Part shown: positions 26,317 through 34,828 of the stretch, piece after piece
How positions within the stretch are numbered: position 1 is the first letter of the stretch
How the letters are laid out: each line of letters opens with the position of its first letter
Assembly: GCA_958449715.1 (NCBI GenBank)
Contig: CAUDIU010000005.1
Coordinates: forward strand, 1-46,219
DNA from: an uncultured Clostridium sp.
Lineage (GTDB): Bacteria; Cyanobacteriota; Vampirovibrionia; Gastranaerophilales; Gastranaerophilaceae
Direction of reading: 5' to 3'
Length of the DNA stretch: 46,219 nt
Notes under the pieces: generated by a model
What the model saw: the letters and a program-made list of their open reading frames with translations, nothing else
Databases searched by the model: none
What the model was told of the DNA's origin: nothing
Position numbers and translations under genes: made by a program

Positions 26317-27087
26317 TTAGCAAGTTAAGTATTTGATTATCTTTTTATAGATATTTTCTGCAAATTTGGTGTAATTATTGTCGAGATTTTTATACTCATT
26401 AAGCATAAGTTCAGCCCAATTATTGTTTTGGATTTTAAAATTTTCTGTAATTTGTATTATATTTTCATTATTGATATTTTCAGGTTGATAATTGGAAATT
26501 ATAATTAATTTAAAATTATTGGTTTTTGTTTGTAGTACATTAAAAAGTTCAAGTATATCTTGTTTTAATAGTTTTTTATCAAAATTTGAATATATAAAAT
26601 ATTTTTTCTTGTTAGAATTCAATATATTTTTAAAATTTATAATTCTTTTTTGATATCTTTTTTTGAATTCATCTAATTTGAGCATATTATCGTGTGGATA
26701 ATATGATTTAGTACATTCATTTATCCATTTATTATTTTTGTATTCTAGTCCGTCAAAAAAGTTATTAAAATCATTTTTAATAATTTCTATAATTTTTGTT
26801 ATGTCTTTAAATTCACATAAATCAAATGGGTATGTTTTTTCTCCATATATTTTTCTAGGTTTTAAGTTTATAGTTGTCATTAATACTCTTGGTAAACAAT
26901 TATTCCCAAGTGGTATGATATAATAATTTTGTCTTTTAAATTTTAAAAAGTTTTTTAGAGAAAAATAAAAAAGGAAATTTCTTGTATTTTTTCTATATTT
27001 TTTAGGTAGCCAGAAAGTTATTAATTTTATAAAAAATTTTTTAATTTTCAAATAATAAAACATAAAATATAACCTGAATTTATTCAT
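26317..27087 (-). CDS. DUF1796-like putative cysteine-peptidase family protein
   Basis: 256 aa. A basic, amphipathic N-terminus (1-55) precedes IPLGNNCLPRVLM (about 58-70; candidate catalytic Cys), then GEKTYPFDLCEF, NNFFDGLEY, and YYPHDNML..FKKRYQKRIINF with the YSNFD segment. This order (LG..C, PFD, FF..L, H, RR..F) is what I recall of the DUF1796 papain-like family linked to surface polysaccharide loci. The gene is visibly richer in A+T and in Asn/Lys/Ile than its neighbours, a sign of transfer. Promoter TTGATA-N17-TATAAT lies in the divergent region; no Shine-Dalgarno. An operator covers its start codon. Confidence 0.65.
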   Translation of the reverse strand: MNKFRLYFMFYYLKIKKFFIKLITFWLPKKYRKNTRNFLFYFSLKNFLKFKRQNYYIIPLGNNCLPRVLMTTINLKPRKIYGEKTYPFDLCEFKDITKIIEIIKNDFNNFFDGLEYKNNKWINECTKSYYPHDNMLKLDEFKKRYQKRIINFKNILNSNKKKYFIYSNFDKKLLKQDILELFNVLQTKTNNFKLIIISNYQPENINNENIIQITENFKIQNNNWAELMLNEYKNLDNNYTKFAENIYKKIIKYLTC

Positions 27088-27096
27088 AAGTATGAA
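27083..27096. promoter_or_regulatory. Operator 1 (TTCATA-AG-TATGAA)
   Basis: Perfect 6-bp inverted repeat with 2-bp spacer, covering the start codon and just downstream of the -10 box (27099-27104) of the DUF1796-like gene. Same sequence pattern as the site at 27134-27147. Confidence 0.65.
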
Positions 27097-27133
27097 CTAT
27101 TATACATGATTTATAGTTTATTATCAAAAAATA

Positions 27134-27147
27134 TTCACATGTATGAA
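27134..27147. promoter_or_regulatory. Operator 2 (TTCACA-TG-TATGAA)
   Basis: Near-perfect inverted repeat, 12 of 14 positions the same as operator 1, with matching flanks (TAT on the left). Centre-to-centre distance to operator 1 is 51 bp, close to five helical turns. Lies just upstream of the XRE gene, so the repressor could close both promoters. Confidence 0.65.
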
Positions 27148-27161
27148 GTTATTTTAAAATT

Positions 27162-27407
27162 ATGACTAATAAAGATTTCAATAAAATAGTATGTAACAGA
27201 GTATTAGAGCTTAGAAAAAAGCATCATTTTACAATAGAACAACTTGCTTATCAAAGTGATATATCTAAAGGCGGCTTAAGTGAAATTGAAAGAAATATGA
27301 AAGAACCAAGATTATTCACAATTTTGAAAATATGTAGTGCTCTTGGAATTACTATGAAAGAATTTTTTGATTTTGAAGAAATTGATAAATTTTTAAATAA
27401 ATTATAG
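27162..27407 (+). CDS. XRE-family HTH transcriptional regulator
   Basis: 81 aa, consisting of one helix-turn-helix domain: VLELRKKHHFTIEQLAYQSDISKGGLSEIERNMKEPRLFTILKICSALGI spans it, with recognition helix around SKGGLSEIER. No sensor domain. Divergent from the DUF1796-like gene with two shared operators between them, so it probably represses itself and that gene. No Shine-Dalgarno. Its 3' end overlaps the convergent gene by 6 nt. Confidence 0.85.
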   Translation: MTNKDFNKIVCNRVLELRKKHHFTIEQLAYQSDISKGGLSEIERNMKEPRLFTILKICSALGITMKEFFDFEEIDKFLNKL

Positions 27408-27974
27408 ACTTTGCATTTTTTTGTTTATTTGAGAATGAATTCTGTTTGCTCGATAGAGGTAGTTTGTTAGTTTTTCATAATTAGCTTTTGTTTCGCCATA
27501 AGGTACTTTCATTGCAATTAGTTCATCAACGTTTTCATTGATGCTTGTTAATGTATCTAAGGAATCGCTTAAATCTAAAATTGATTGAACTTTTTTAGAC
27601 ATTTTTGCGATAATATTTCTTGATACAAAACGTGCAAGTCGATGTATTGGTGAAAGTTTTGGCTTACTTTTTTTAGGTGTGATTACATCTGTAATTTTTT
27701 CTGCCATATTTCTTTTAGAATATTGTTCTTTCAAGTCTGCAAGTTCATTTTCAATCTGTTTGGCTTGAATTTTTAAATCCATTACATCTAGAAGTTTTCC
27801 AAGAAGTTCTGCACCTTTTATTTTATTATTTAAGTTTTCAAGTGCTTCTTCTTTTTCTGCAATAAGACATTCCAACTTTAAAGTTTTATCGTCTAAATCT
27901 TTAAACGAATTATCATTTAAAATATTCAAATCATAGTCATTTAATCTTTTGTTTGAAAATAAATTGCTGTTCAT
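27402..27974 (-). CDS. Coiled-coil hypothetical protein, 190 aa
   Basis: No signal peptide. A long charged heptad region (about 28-88, LECLIAEKEEALENLNNKIKG onward) suggests a coiled coil; a basic proline-containing linker (about 97-110) and a second helical domain follow. It starts 27 nt after the stop of the LptF/G-like gene, so it is likely in the same operon. The gap contains GAGCG..CGCTC. Function unknown. Confidence 0.72.
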   Translation of the reverse strand: MNSNLFSNKRLNDYDLNILNDNSFKDLDDKTLKLECLIAEKEEALENLNNKIKGAELLGKLLDVMDLKIQAKQIENELADLKEQYSKRNMAEKITDVITPKKSKPKLSPIHRLARFVSRNIIAKMSKKVQSILDLSDSLDTLTSINENVDELIAMKVPYGETKANYEKLTNYLYRANRIHSQINKKMQSL

Positions 27975-28001
27975 GTCTTTACTGCTTGAGCGGTTACGCT
28001 C

Positions 28002-29138
28002 CTATTCGATTGTGTATACTTTTTTGTAATAAAGTATTGTACCTATTATTGTAAGTACAATGTTTGGCATCCAAGCTGCCAAGAATGGTTGCAATGTACC
28101 TGCTTCACCAAAAGATATAGAAAGAGCTCTTATCAGATAGTATGCAAAAATGATTAAAATACTGAATAAAAATCCTCTGTTATATCTTACTCTAGGTGGT
28201 GTAATTGCAAGAGGTACACCGATTAGTACAAGTGCGATTGTTGTCAATGGTAATGCAAGTTTGTCATATAATTCAATATGTATTGCATTTCTTTCTTTTT
28301 CATCTATGTGATTGTGTCTAATATAATCAATCAATTTTGTGAAATTCATTTCTTTTGCAACATTTTTGTTTAATTCTTTTGACATATCAAGTCCGAATTT
28401 TACAACTGAGCTGTCAAATAATGTTGTATTCAAAATTTGTCCATCATCGTCTACTGTATATACAGCCCCTTTTTCAAATTCCCAACCTTCAGGTGAAGTC
28501 TTCCCTTCGTCTGCTTGTAAGACTTGGATAGTACCGTCTTTTGCAGTATCAAGAACTGTAATATTATGTAGAGTTTTATTTTCGCAGTATCCTACGTAGA
28601 ATAAACGTTTAATACTTCCGCCATCGTTTAATTCTTTAAATACAAAATTTTGTTTTCCTTCAGGAATATTTTTTTGACCCAAAGACCACAAAGCTAAGTC
28701 TTTTGATTGTTTAGTCATTACAGGAACTACTGTTTCATTGATTACAAAGCTGCAAATTGACATCAAAAGCGCGAAAATAAAAATAGGTTTTGCTACTCTG
28801 TTTAATCCTATTCCGCAAGCCCTCATGACAGTAATTTCTGATTTTAAACTAAGTCCGTTCAAAGTCATTACGGTAGCTAATAGAACTCCCATTGGGATTG
28901 TCATTACTATAACTTGAGGAAGGTTTAAAATAATCATCATCAAAGCTACATTAAACGGGATTCCGAATAATGAAATTTGTTTGATTAAAGTAATAAATGT
29001 ATCAGAGGCAAAAATAATTGATGTAAATACACATACGCCCATGATAAACATTTCAATTATCTGTCTTAGAATATATTTATCTAACAGTGTAATTTTTCCT
29101 GAAAAATCTTTTTCTATTTCTTGTACTTCTGCTACCAT
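28002..29138 (-). CDS. LptF/LptG-family (YjgP/YjgQ) permease
   Basis: 378 aa. Three membrane helices at the N-terminus (TLLDKYILRQIIEMFIMGVCVFT, then two more), a large periplasmic beta-jellyroll (about 140-290), and three C-terminal helices (PLTTIALVLIGVPLAITPP and two more). The family forms the inner-membrane part of the lipopolysaccharide transport ABC complex with LptB and LptC. Only one of the usual F/G pair is here. The ATG at 29138 is preferred to a TTG at 29174; TTGATT-N17-TATTAT ends about 7 nt before it, without a Shine-Dalgarno. Confidence 0.87.
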   Translation of the reverse strand: MVAEVQEIEKDFSGKITLLDKYILRQIIEMFIMGVCVFTSIIFASDTFITLIKQISLFGIPFNVALMMIILNLPQVIVMTIPMGVLLATVMTLNGLSLKSEITVMRACGIGLNRVAKPIFIFALLMSICSFVINETVVPVMTKQSKDLALWSLGQKNIPEGKQNFVFKELNDGGSIKRLFYVGYCENKTLHNITVLDTAKDGTIQVLQADEGKTSPEGWEFEKGAVYTVDDDGQILNTTLFDSSVVKFGLDMSKELNKNVAKEMNFTKLIDYIRHNHIDEKERNAIHIELYDKLALPLTTIALVLIGVPLAITPPRVRYNRGFLFSILIIFAYYLIRALSISFGEAGTLQPFLAAWMPNIVLTIIGTILYYKKVYTIE

Positions 29139-29251
29139 ATAAATAATAATAATTGAAAAATTTTTATTAATCAAATATTGTAAAACTTTAGAAATAATGT
29201 TCTAATATACTTAGAATTATGAAGATAGAGTAATTAATATTAAAGTTATAC

Positions 29252-29279
29252 AGTTGTAAAAATTTGAAAATTTGTTATA
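29252..29279 (+). promoter_or_regulatory. Promoter of the prepilin-like gene
   Basis: TTGTAA, 16-nt spacer and an extended -10 (TGT-TATAAT) ending at about 29280. Followed by an AGAGGA ribosome-binding site. Confidence 0.6.
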
Positions 29280-29315
29280 ATAGTGATGTAAAACATTATA
29301 AATAGAGGATTATTA

Positions 29316-29966
29316 ATGAGAAAAAGTGGATTTACTTTAGCAGAAGTTTTAGTAACTCTAGGAATAATTGGAGTTGTTTCTGCTATGACAGTACCTACAT
29401 TGATGCAGAACTATCAAAAAAAAAGTTATATTACACAACTTCATAAAGTTTATAATGAAGTTCAACAAGCTTCTGTTAATTATATGAATCAAAGAAATGC
29501 TTTAAATTTAATAGAGGCAGGTTTGACTTCCCAAAATGCTGTGAATGAATTTATTACTACACAATTCAAGTCTGTAAATCATTGTGACAAAGCTTCAGAA
29601 TGTTTTGCGTCTTTAAGTGAATATAAAAAATTGAATGGAGCAACTGTAACATTGAGTGTTTCTGATACAAATTCTTATATATTACCAAGTGGAGTAGCTA
29701 TTAGGCCTTTATATATGGGTAATAGTAATATTGTAGTAAATGTATTAGTTGATATAAATGGTAAAAATGGACCTAATGTCCTTGGTAGGGATTTGTTTAT
29801 GATGTGTTTATATAAAAATGGAGTTATAGATGAGTATAGTGAGGGAAGTATGCCTCCAGTATCAAAGGAAGATAGAGAGAAATATTATAATAATTGTGAT
29901 ACTGGAACTGGTACTTATGGATGTTTGGGTAGAATTTTGAATGATAACTGGGAAATGACTTATTAA
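29316..29966 (+). CDS. Type IV prepilin-like protein
   Basis: 216 aa. Class III signal MRKSG with cleavage before FTLAEVLVTLGIIGVVSAMTVP, including the conserved Glu at +5, then the long N-terminal helix and a variable C-terminal domain with Cys pairs (NHCDKASECF and NNCDTGTGTYGC). It would be processed by a prepilin peptidase and enter a type IV pilus or pseudopilus. No pilus assembly genes are adjacent; solitary prepilin-like genes of this kind are common in this type of genome, in my recollection. Confidence 0.85.
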   Translation: MRKSGFTLAEVLVTLGIIGVVSAMTVPTLMQNYQKKSYITQLHKVYNEVQQASVNYMNQRNALNLIEAGLTSQNAVNEFITTQFKSVNHCDKASECFASLSEYKKLNGATVTLSVSDTNSYILPSGVAIRPLYMGNSNIVVNVLVDINGKNGPNVLGRDLFMMCLYKNGVIDEYSEGSMPPVSKEDREKYYNNCDTGTGTYGCLGRILNDNWEMTY

Positions 29967-29969
29967 ACT

Positions 29970-29996
29970 AAAAAGCTCCTTTAAGGAGCTTTTTTT
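29970..29996. terminator. Bidirectional terminator
   Basis: AAAAAGCTCC with GGAGCTTTTT around a short TTTAA loop, A and T tracts on both sides. Separates the convergent prepilin-like and dehydrogenase genes. Confidence 0.93.
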
Positions 29997-29998
29997 AG

Positions 29999-30970
29999 TT
30001 ATTTGTTAAAATCTAAAAGAATTTTTAATGTATCTTTTTCTTTGTTTTTTTCAAAAGCTTCAATTGCATCATCAGCTTTGTATCTGCCTGAAATCATTGG
30101 TGAAAAATCTATTTTTTCTGATTTCAAAAGTCTTAATGCTGCTGGGAATTGTCCGCATCTTGAGCCTAATACTGTAATTTCATCAATTACGATTGGTGCA
30201 AGATTAAATTCTTTTGACGCCGCTACTGTACTTTTTAAAACTAGTACTCCGCGAGGTTTTGTAAGTGCTAATGCTGTTTCAAAACCTGAGATTGAGCCTG
30301 TTGCTTCAACAACTACATCATAAGTTTTTTCAACTTTCAAATCATTTAAAAGTTTTGTTTGAACTCCTTGAGCACGAGCAATATCAAGTTTGTTTTGATG
30401 TTTACCGACAAGGGTTACATCTATATTTTGTGCATTTAGAGTTAGAGCTGTAATTAATCCCAATTTGCCGTCACCTAATACAATTACTTTTTCAAAAGGT
30501 TTGATGTGTAATTGTTCTGTAATTTCACAAGCGGCCGCAAGAGGTTCTACAAATACGGCCTGTTCATCCGGAACGTTATTTGGAACTTCAAATAGTACTT
30601 CTAAAGGCATTGTAAAATATTCTGCAAATACACCGTCTTTTCTCCAAATTCCTAAAGTATGACGATCTGGACAATGACGATACAATTTTTCTGCACAATA
30701 TGGACAATCAGGTTTTTTGCAACCATAGCTGATTTCTGCTACGACTCTTTTGCCTAAAAGTGATTGGTCTTCGTCATTAATTTCTTCTACAACTCCGACG
30801 GCTTCATGACCTAAAATCCCTTTATATCCCATATAGCCTTTTGTTATTTCATAATCTGTATTGCAAATTCCAGCTAAAGTTACGCGAACAAGAGCTTCTC
30901 CTTTTTGGGGAATTGGTTTTTTATAATCGTTTACTAATTTTAATCCTTCATCAAATACTACTGCTTTCAT
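29999..30970 (-). CDS. Zinc-dependent alcohol/sorbitol dehydrogenase (MDR family)
   Basis: 323 aa medium-chain dehydrogenase. Catalytic zinc site: Cys in AGICNTDYEI and GHEAVG; structural zinc loop with four Cys (GCKKPDCPYCAEKLYRHC); Rossmann VLGDGKLGLIT. Oxidises an alcohol or polyol with NAD(P); the substrate cannot be read from sequence. The ATG at 30970 follows GGAG; an upstream in-frame ATG at 30991 has no ribosome-binding site. Confidence 0.88.
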   Translation of the reverse strand: MKAVVFDEGLKLVNDYKKPIPQKGEALVRVTLAGICNTDYEITKGYMGYKGILGHEAVGVVEEINDEDQSLLGKRVVAEISYGCKKPDCPYCAEKLYRHCPDRHTLGIWRKDGVFAEYFTMPLEVLFEVPNNVPDEQAVFVEPLAAACEITEQLHIKPFEKVIVLGDGKLGLITALTLNAQNIDVTLVGKHQNKLDIARAQGVQTKLLNDLKVEKTYDVVVEATGSISGFETALALTKPRGVLVLKSTVAASKEFNLAPIVIDEITVLGSRCGQFPAALRLLKSEKIDFSPMISGRYKADDAIEAFEKNKEKDTLKILLDFNK

Positions 30971-31034
30971 TTTTTCTCCATATATAAGCATTTATACTTT
31001 TTAATTTTATAATTTTTGTGATATTGAAGTTAAC

Positions 31035-31235
31035 TTAGCCTTCTGCAACAACTGTTGCTATAAGTTCTCCATAGCTGTTCATAGATCCATCTGTTTCTTC
31101 AACAATATAATTATAGCCTTCTTTTCCTTCAATTGCTTTTTCTGCTTTTTGTAATGCTTCATCATAGTCTTTTGTTTCTGCAACTAAAGTTTTTGAAAAT
31201 TCAGAACGATTTTTAATTGTATAAATGTGGTACAT
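31035..31235 (-). CDS. Small hypothetical protein, 66 aa
   Basis: MYHIYTIKNRSEFSKTLVAETKDYDEAL onward; a compact alpha-beta domain ending GELIATVVAEG. No signal peptide. AGAAAGGAT ribosome-binding site. It lies between cysE and the dehydrogenase gene on the same strand. Family not recognised. Confidence 0.72.
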   Translation of the reverse strand: MYHIYTIKNRSEFSKTLVAETKDYDEALQKAEKAIEGKEGYNYIVEETDGSMNSYGELIATVVAEG

Positions 31236-31274
31236 AGCTATCCTTTCTGTCTATTTTCAGACCTTTATTTAAAT

Positions 31275-31925
31275 TTATTTATTATCTATTTTTTCTCTTA
31301 ATTCTTGTACTTCATATTTTAGTCTGTTCAATTCGCATTTTACAGGGTCAGGAATTCTGTTGTGCATCAAAACTCCATTTTTATCTTTAATTTTTCTATG
31401 AACAATTCTTCCTGGTATGCCAACGACTGTTGAATATTCTGGAACATCGTCTACTACAACAGAGCCTGCTCCTACTCGAACATAATCGCCAAGTGTTATA
31501 TTCCCTAATACTTTTGCACCTGCTCCGACAATTACACCATGGCCTAATGTTGGGTGACGTTTGCCATGTTCTTTACCAGTTCCGCCTAATGTTACTTGCT
31601 GGTAAATAAGAACATCATCGCCAATTTCAGTTGTAGCACCGATTACTACACCTTCACCATGGTCTATAAAAAATCTTCTGCCGATTTTTGCTGCAGGGTG
31701 AATTTCAATTCCTGTAATAATTCTTGTGATATAAGATATTATTCTCGGGATTAACGGAATATGCCATTTATATAGCCTATGAGCAAATCTATAAGCTATA
31801 AGAGCGTGCAACCCAGGGTAGCATAGGATAACTTCAAGTAAATTTTCTGCGGCAGGATCTTTGTCGTAGATTACCTGAATATCTTCTTTTACTTTTGTTA
31901 TTCCTCTTTTTAGTATTTTAAACAT
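31275..31925 (-). CDS. cysE: Serine O-acetyltransferase
   Basis: 216 aa, the short CysE form. N-terminal helical domain (DPAAENLLEVILCYPGLHALIAYR), then left-handed beta-helix hexapeptides with FIDHGEGVVIGATTEIGD and VTLGGTGKEHGKRHPTLG (active-site His and acetyl-CoA loop), and a C-terminal helix. Makes O-acetylserine for cysteine synthesis. cysK is not adjacent. Confidence 0.93.
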   Translation of the reverse strand: MFKILKRGITKVKEDIQVIYDKDPAAENLLEVILCYPGLHALIAYRFAHRLYKWHIPLIPRIISYITRIITGIEIHPAAKIGRRFFIDHGEGVVIGATTEIGDDVLIYQQVTLGGTGKEHGKRHPTLGHGVIVGAGAKVLGNITLGDYVRVGAGSVVVDDVPEYSTVVGIPGRIVHRKIKDKNGVLMHNRIPDPVKCELNRLKYEVQELREKIDNK

Positions 31926-31976
31926 TTTTTATTCTCACATGTTTCGTAAATATATTTTCAAAATTGGAGTCAGAAA

Positions 31977-33197
31977 TTATATCAATTTTGCAAATTTACG
32001 TTTACCTGCTTGCAATATTACGCTTTCATTAAAGTTGAATGTATAAGCCATATCGGTAATTTTTTCACCGTCTACTTTTACACCGCCACCTTGAATTAAA
32101 CGTTTTGCTTCGCCTTTACTTGCTGTGAATTTAAGTTCTACAAGAACATCTAAAATGCCTTTTCCGTTCATACCTGAAACTTCTTCAATATCATCAGGAA
32201 TCCCTTTATTTGATACAACATTGATAAATGCATCTTGTCCGCGTTTAGCACCTTCTTCTCCGTGGTATTCTTTTGTGATTGTGTATGCAAGTTTCATTTT
32301 AATGTCACGAGGATTTACTGAACCTTCTGCAATTTGTTTATCAATTGTTTCTAATTCTTCTTTTGTTGCATCAGTCAATAAACTAAAGTATCTTGAAATC
32401 ATATTGTCTGGGATACTCATTAATTTTCCGAACATATCTACTTCGCTATCTGTTAGTGAAATACAGTGTTCAGGATATGTTTTTGACATTTTAACAACAC
32501 CATCTGTACCCTCTAAAAGAGGTAATAGCATAACTAATTGAGGATATTTTTTGCCGTATGCAGCTTGAATATCTCTACCTAAAAGTGTATTAAATCTTTG
32601 GTCAGTTCCGCCAAGTTCTATGTCAGAATCAACTTCTACAGAATCATATGCCTGCATTAATGGATAGAAAAATTCGTGGATTGAAATTGGACGTCCATCT
32701 GCGTATCTTTTTGCAAAGTCATCCCTTGTCATCATTTGAGCAACTGTTACTTGTGCTGATAATTTTAACAAGTCAGTAAAACTCATTTTATGAAGCCAAT
32801 CAGCATTATTTACAACTTCAGCATCACTTACATCTAATACTTTTGACATTTGATCGAAATAAGATTTTGCGTTTTCTTCAACTTGTTCTTTTGTCAAAGC
32901 AGGACGAGTTTCGGATTTGCCTGAAGGATCTCCTACCATTGCTGTTGCTCCTCCTACAATCAAAACAATTTTATGACCAAGACTTTGGAATTCTCTTAAT
33001 TTTCTCATTACAACAGTATGACCAAGGTGTAGGTCAGGTCTTGTAGGATCCATCCCTAATTTTACTCTCAAAGGAGTGTTTGTATCGTGTGAATGTTGTA
33101 ATTTGATTGCTAATTCTTCAATTCCGCCAGGTAAAACTTCAGCATTTCTTGTTAAATGTTTTGCTTGTTCGATAAATTCTTTTCTTATTTCAACCAT
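31977..33197 (-). CDS. tyrS: Tyrosyl-tRNA synthetase
   Basis: 406 aa class I synthetase. HIGH motif as HLGH (57-60), KMSKS as KMSKT, tyrosine pocket segment LMQAYDSVEVDSDIELGGTDQ, and a C-terminal S4 RNA-binding domain (GEAKRLIQGGGVKVDG). The ATG at 33197 directly follows GGAG; the TTG 12 nt upstream lies inside that site. Sequence is of the longer TyrZ-like type. Confidence 0.96.
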   Translation of the reverse strand: MVEIRKEFIEQAKHLTRNAEVLPGGIEELAIKLQHSHDTNTPLRVKLGMDPTRPDLHLGHTVVMRKLREFQSLGHKIVLIVGGATAMVGDPSGKSETRPALTKEQVEENAKSYFDQMSKVLDVSDAEVVNNADWLHKMSFTDLLKLSAQVTVAQMMTRDDFAKRYADGRPISIHEFFYPLMQAYDSVEVDSDIELGGTDQRFNTLLGRDIQAAYGKKYPQLVMLLPLLEGTDGVVKMSKTYPEHCISLTDSEVDMFGKLMSIPDNMISRYFSLLTDATKEELETIDKQIAEGSVNPRDIKMKLAYTITKEYHGEEGAKRGQDAFINVVSNKGIPDDIEEVSGMNGKGILDVLVELKFTASKGEAKRLIQGGGVKVDGEKITDMAYTFNFNESVILQAGKRKFAKLI

Positions 33198-33278
33198 TTT
33201 TTTCTCCAATTATTATTAATTTCTGTAAAATAATTATATCACACGCAAAAAAAAATTTTTACGGTTTTTCCTTTGAGT

Positions 33279-33842
33279 ATGGATAAAGTAAGTAATATAA
33301 ATTTTACAGGCATAAGTAATATTGCTGGTGTAAGTTTTTCAAGAAACGGAAATTCAGTATCAAGAAGTCTTTCAATGGTATTGAACAATGATTTTAATGG
33401 ACAAGATTTTACTAATTTTCAAAATGTATTGAAGAAAATTTCAAATAAGTCAGATGAATTTAAAAATTCAGTTTCTCGAGATATTTTAAATATAGAATGT
33501 GTTTATGAGCCGTTAAATAACAAAAATTCTGCTTTGTATGTTAATGGTCAAAAACTGGATGTAAATGATGATAATTTACCTATGTTTTCATATATTGCGA
33601 AATTATCTAAACGTATTGTTGGTATGGATGATAAAAGTATAATTGTTTATAATGATTATAAAAAGTATATGGCAGATGAAGCAATAATTTATGGAGTTTC
33701 TTTCAAAAAGAATTTGCCTGATTCTCTGAATAAAGAAGAAATTATAGATTCTGTTTTTCTTCCAAAGAACTCTAAAAGTTTTGCACAATATGTAAATAAT
33801 TTTGTACAAGATTTAATGAATAATTATTTTGGAGTTAAATAA
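33279..33842 (+). CDS. Hypothetical protein, tandem paralogue 1
   Basis: 187 aa, no signal peptide. Starts MDKVSNINFTGISN. From about residue 40 it aligns with the next protein: FNGQDFTNFQ, DILNIE, LYVNGQKLDVNDDNLPMFSYIAKLSKRI and a C-terminal VNNFVQDLMNNYFGV. The ATG at 33279 is preferred to a TTG at 33273. No clear Shine-Dalgarno. Function unknown; see the paralogue at 33845. Confidence 0.75.
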   Translation: MDKVSNINFTGISNIAGVSFSRNGNSVSRSLSMVLNNDFNGQDFTNFQNVLKKISNKSDEFKNSVSRDILNIECVYEPLNNKNSALYVNGQKLDVNDDNLPMFSYIAKLSKRIVGMDDKSIIVYNDYKKYMADEAIIYGVSFKKNLPDSLNKEEIIDSVFLPKNSKSFAQYVNNFVQDLMNNYFGVK

Positions 33843-33844
33843 AA

Positions 33845-34363
33845 ATGGATAAAATTTCTTTTACAGGAATAAAAAATGTTAGTTTTTTTACTGAAAGATT
33901 TCGTAATTATAATGATGTTTTTACGGAAGAAAGCTGGTTTAATGCTGAACTCACAGGTAAAGATTTACACAGATTTCAACGGGCAATAAAAAGAAGTAAT
34001 TTGCATAAAAAAGATTATACAAATCCTCTTAAAGATAATTTTTTGAATATTAATACATACTCATTGCCAAATGAAGCAGCTATTGCGATAAATAATAATC
34101 TTCTTGAAGTAAATGATGAGACTTTACCTATGTTTACTGAACTTGCAAAAATTACAAGAAAAATATTCAATAAAAAAGATTCAAAATTTGTCTGCGATGA
34201 AAAATATTTGGATTCTGATTGTTTTAATAAAGCTCTTTTTATAGATAAAAAAATTGATGATTTGACATCTACGCAATTTCATATGCCTGAGAATGCAAAA
34301 AATGGTGCTAAGAAAATAAATAATGTAATTCAAAAAATTATGGAAAGATATTTTCAAGAATAA
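33845..34363 (+). CDS. Hypothetical protein, tandem paralogue 2
   Basis: 172 aa. Starts MDKISFTGIKNVSFF. Shares with paralogue 1 a [FL][NT]GxD..xFQ, LNI, EVNDETLPMFTELAKITRKI and a C-terminal INNVIQKIMERYFQE. Two bases separate it from paralogue 1, so translation is likely coupled and the pair arose by duplication. Followed by a strong terminator. Confidence 0.75.
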   Translation: MDKISFTGIKNVSFFTERFRNYNDVFTEESWFNAELTGKDLHRFQRAIKRSNLHKKDYTNPLKDNFLNINTYSLPNEAAIAINNNLLEVNDETLPMFTELAKITRKIFNKKDSKFVCDEKYLDSDCFNKALFIDKKIDDLTSTQFHMPENAKNGAKKINNVIQKIMERYFQE

Positions 34364-34366
34364 TGA

Positions 34367-34397
34367 AAAAAAGACCGGTTTTAACCGGTCTTTTTTT
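34367..34397. terminator. Bidirectional terminator
   Basis: AAAAAAGACCGGTT (34367-34380) with AACCGGTCTTTTTT (34383-34396), loop TT. Separates the tandem paralogues from the convergent tail-fibre cassette. Confidence 0.95.
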
Positions 34398-34807
34398 TAT
34401 TTTGTAATTTCTGATAATTCTTTTCTTAATTCTGTAATTTGGGAATTATAAAATTCAAGCCAAGTTGTATTTTCATCTTTTAACGAAGGTTCTGCAATAG
34501 CTCTAATTCTTTTTTTGTCAAGTTCATCTAATTTTATAAGAATTTCGTTTTCCCTTATTGCATTTTGTATTTTTAATTGTTTTGTTGTTGCTTCTTCATT
34601 TGATAATTTATACCATTTTTCATTTTCAAAAGAATATTCATTTTCATTTACAGCGATTACATTATTTTCAAATGGGATAATGATTTTTCCATTATTTTGT
34701 GCCTCTAATAATTCACTCCAATATTCATCAGTAATTTCTATCGCGTTATCAAAATTTTCAAGATAAAATCCATAATCTTTATTATTTTTTGTTCCGTAAT
34801 ATTTCAT
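34397..34807 (-). CDS. Phage tail-fibre assembly (chaperone)-like protein
   Basis: 136 aa. N-terminus MKYYGTKNNKDYGFYLENFDNAIEITDEYWSELL, with GKIIIPFENN, resembles the start of tail-fibre assembly proteins; the C-terminal half (IKLDELDKKRIRAIAEP..TTWLEFYNSQITELRKELSEI) is the helical region typical of that family. It follows the fibre gene by 21 nt, the usual order in phages. GGAG ribosome-binding site. No other phage gene is nearby. Confidence 0.7.
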   Translation of the reverse strand: MKYYGTKNNKDYGFYLENFDNAIEITDEYWSELLEAQNNGKIIIPFENNVIAVNENEYSFENEKWYKLSNEEATTKQLKIQNAIRENEILIKLDELDKKRIRAIAEPSLKDENTTWLEFYNSQITELRKELSEITK

Positions 34808-34828
34808 TTTTTCTCCTTTGACTTTTGA

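Noticed and set aside
32125..32541. 138-codon plus-strand frame inside tyrS
   Set aside because: Serine-rich shadow of a certain housekeeping gene.
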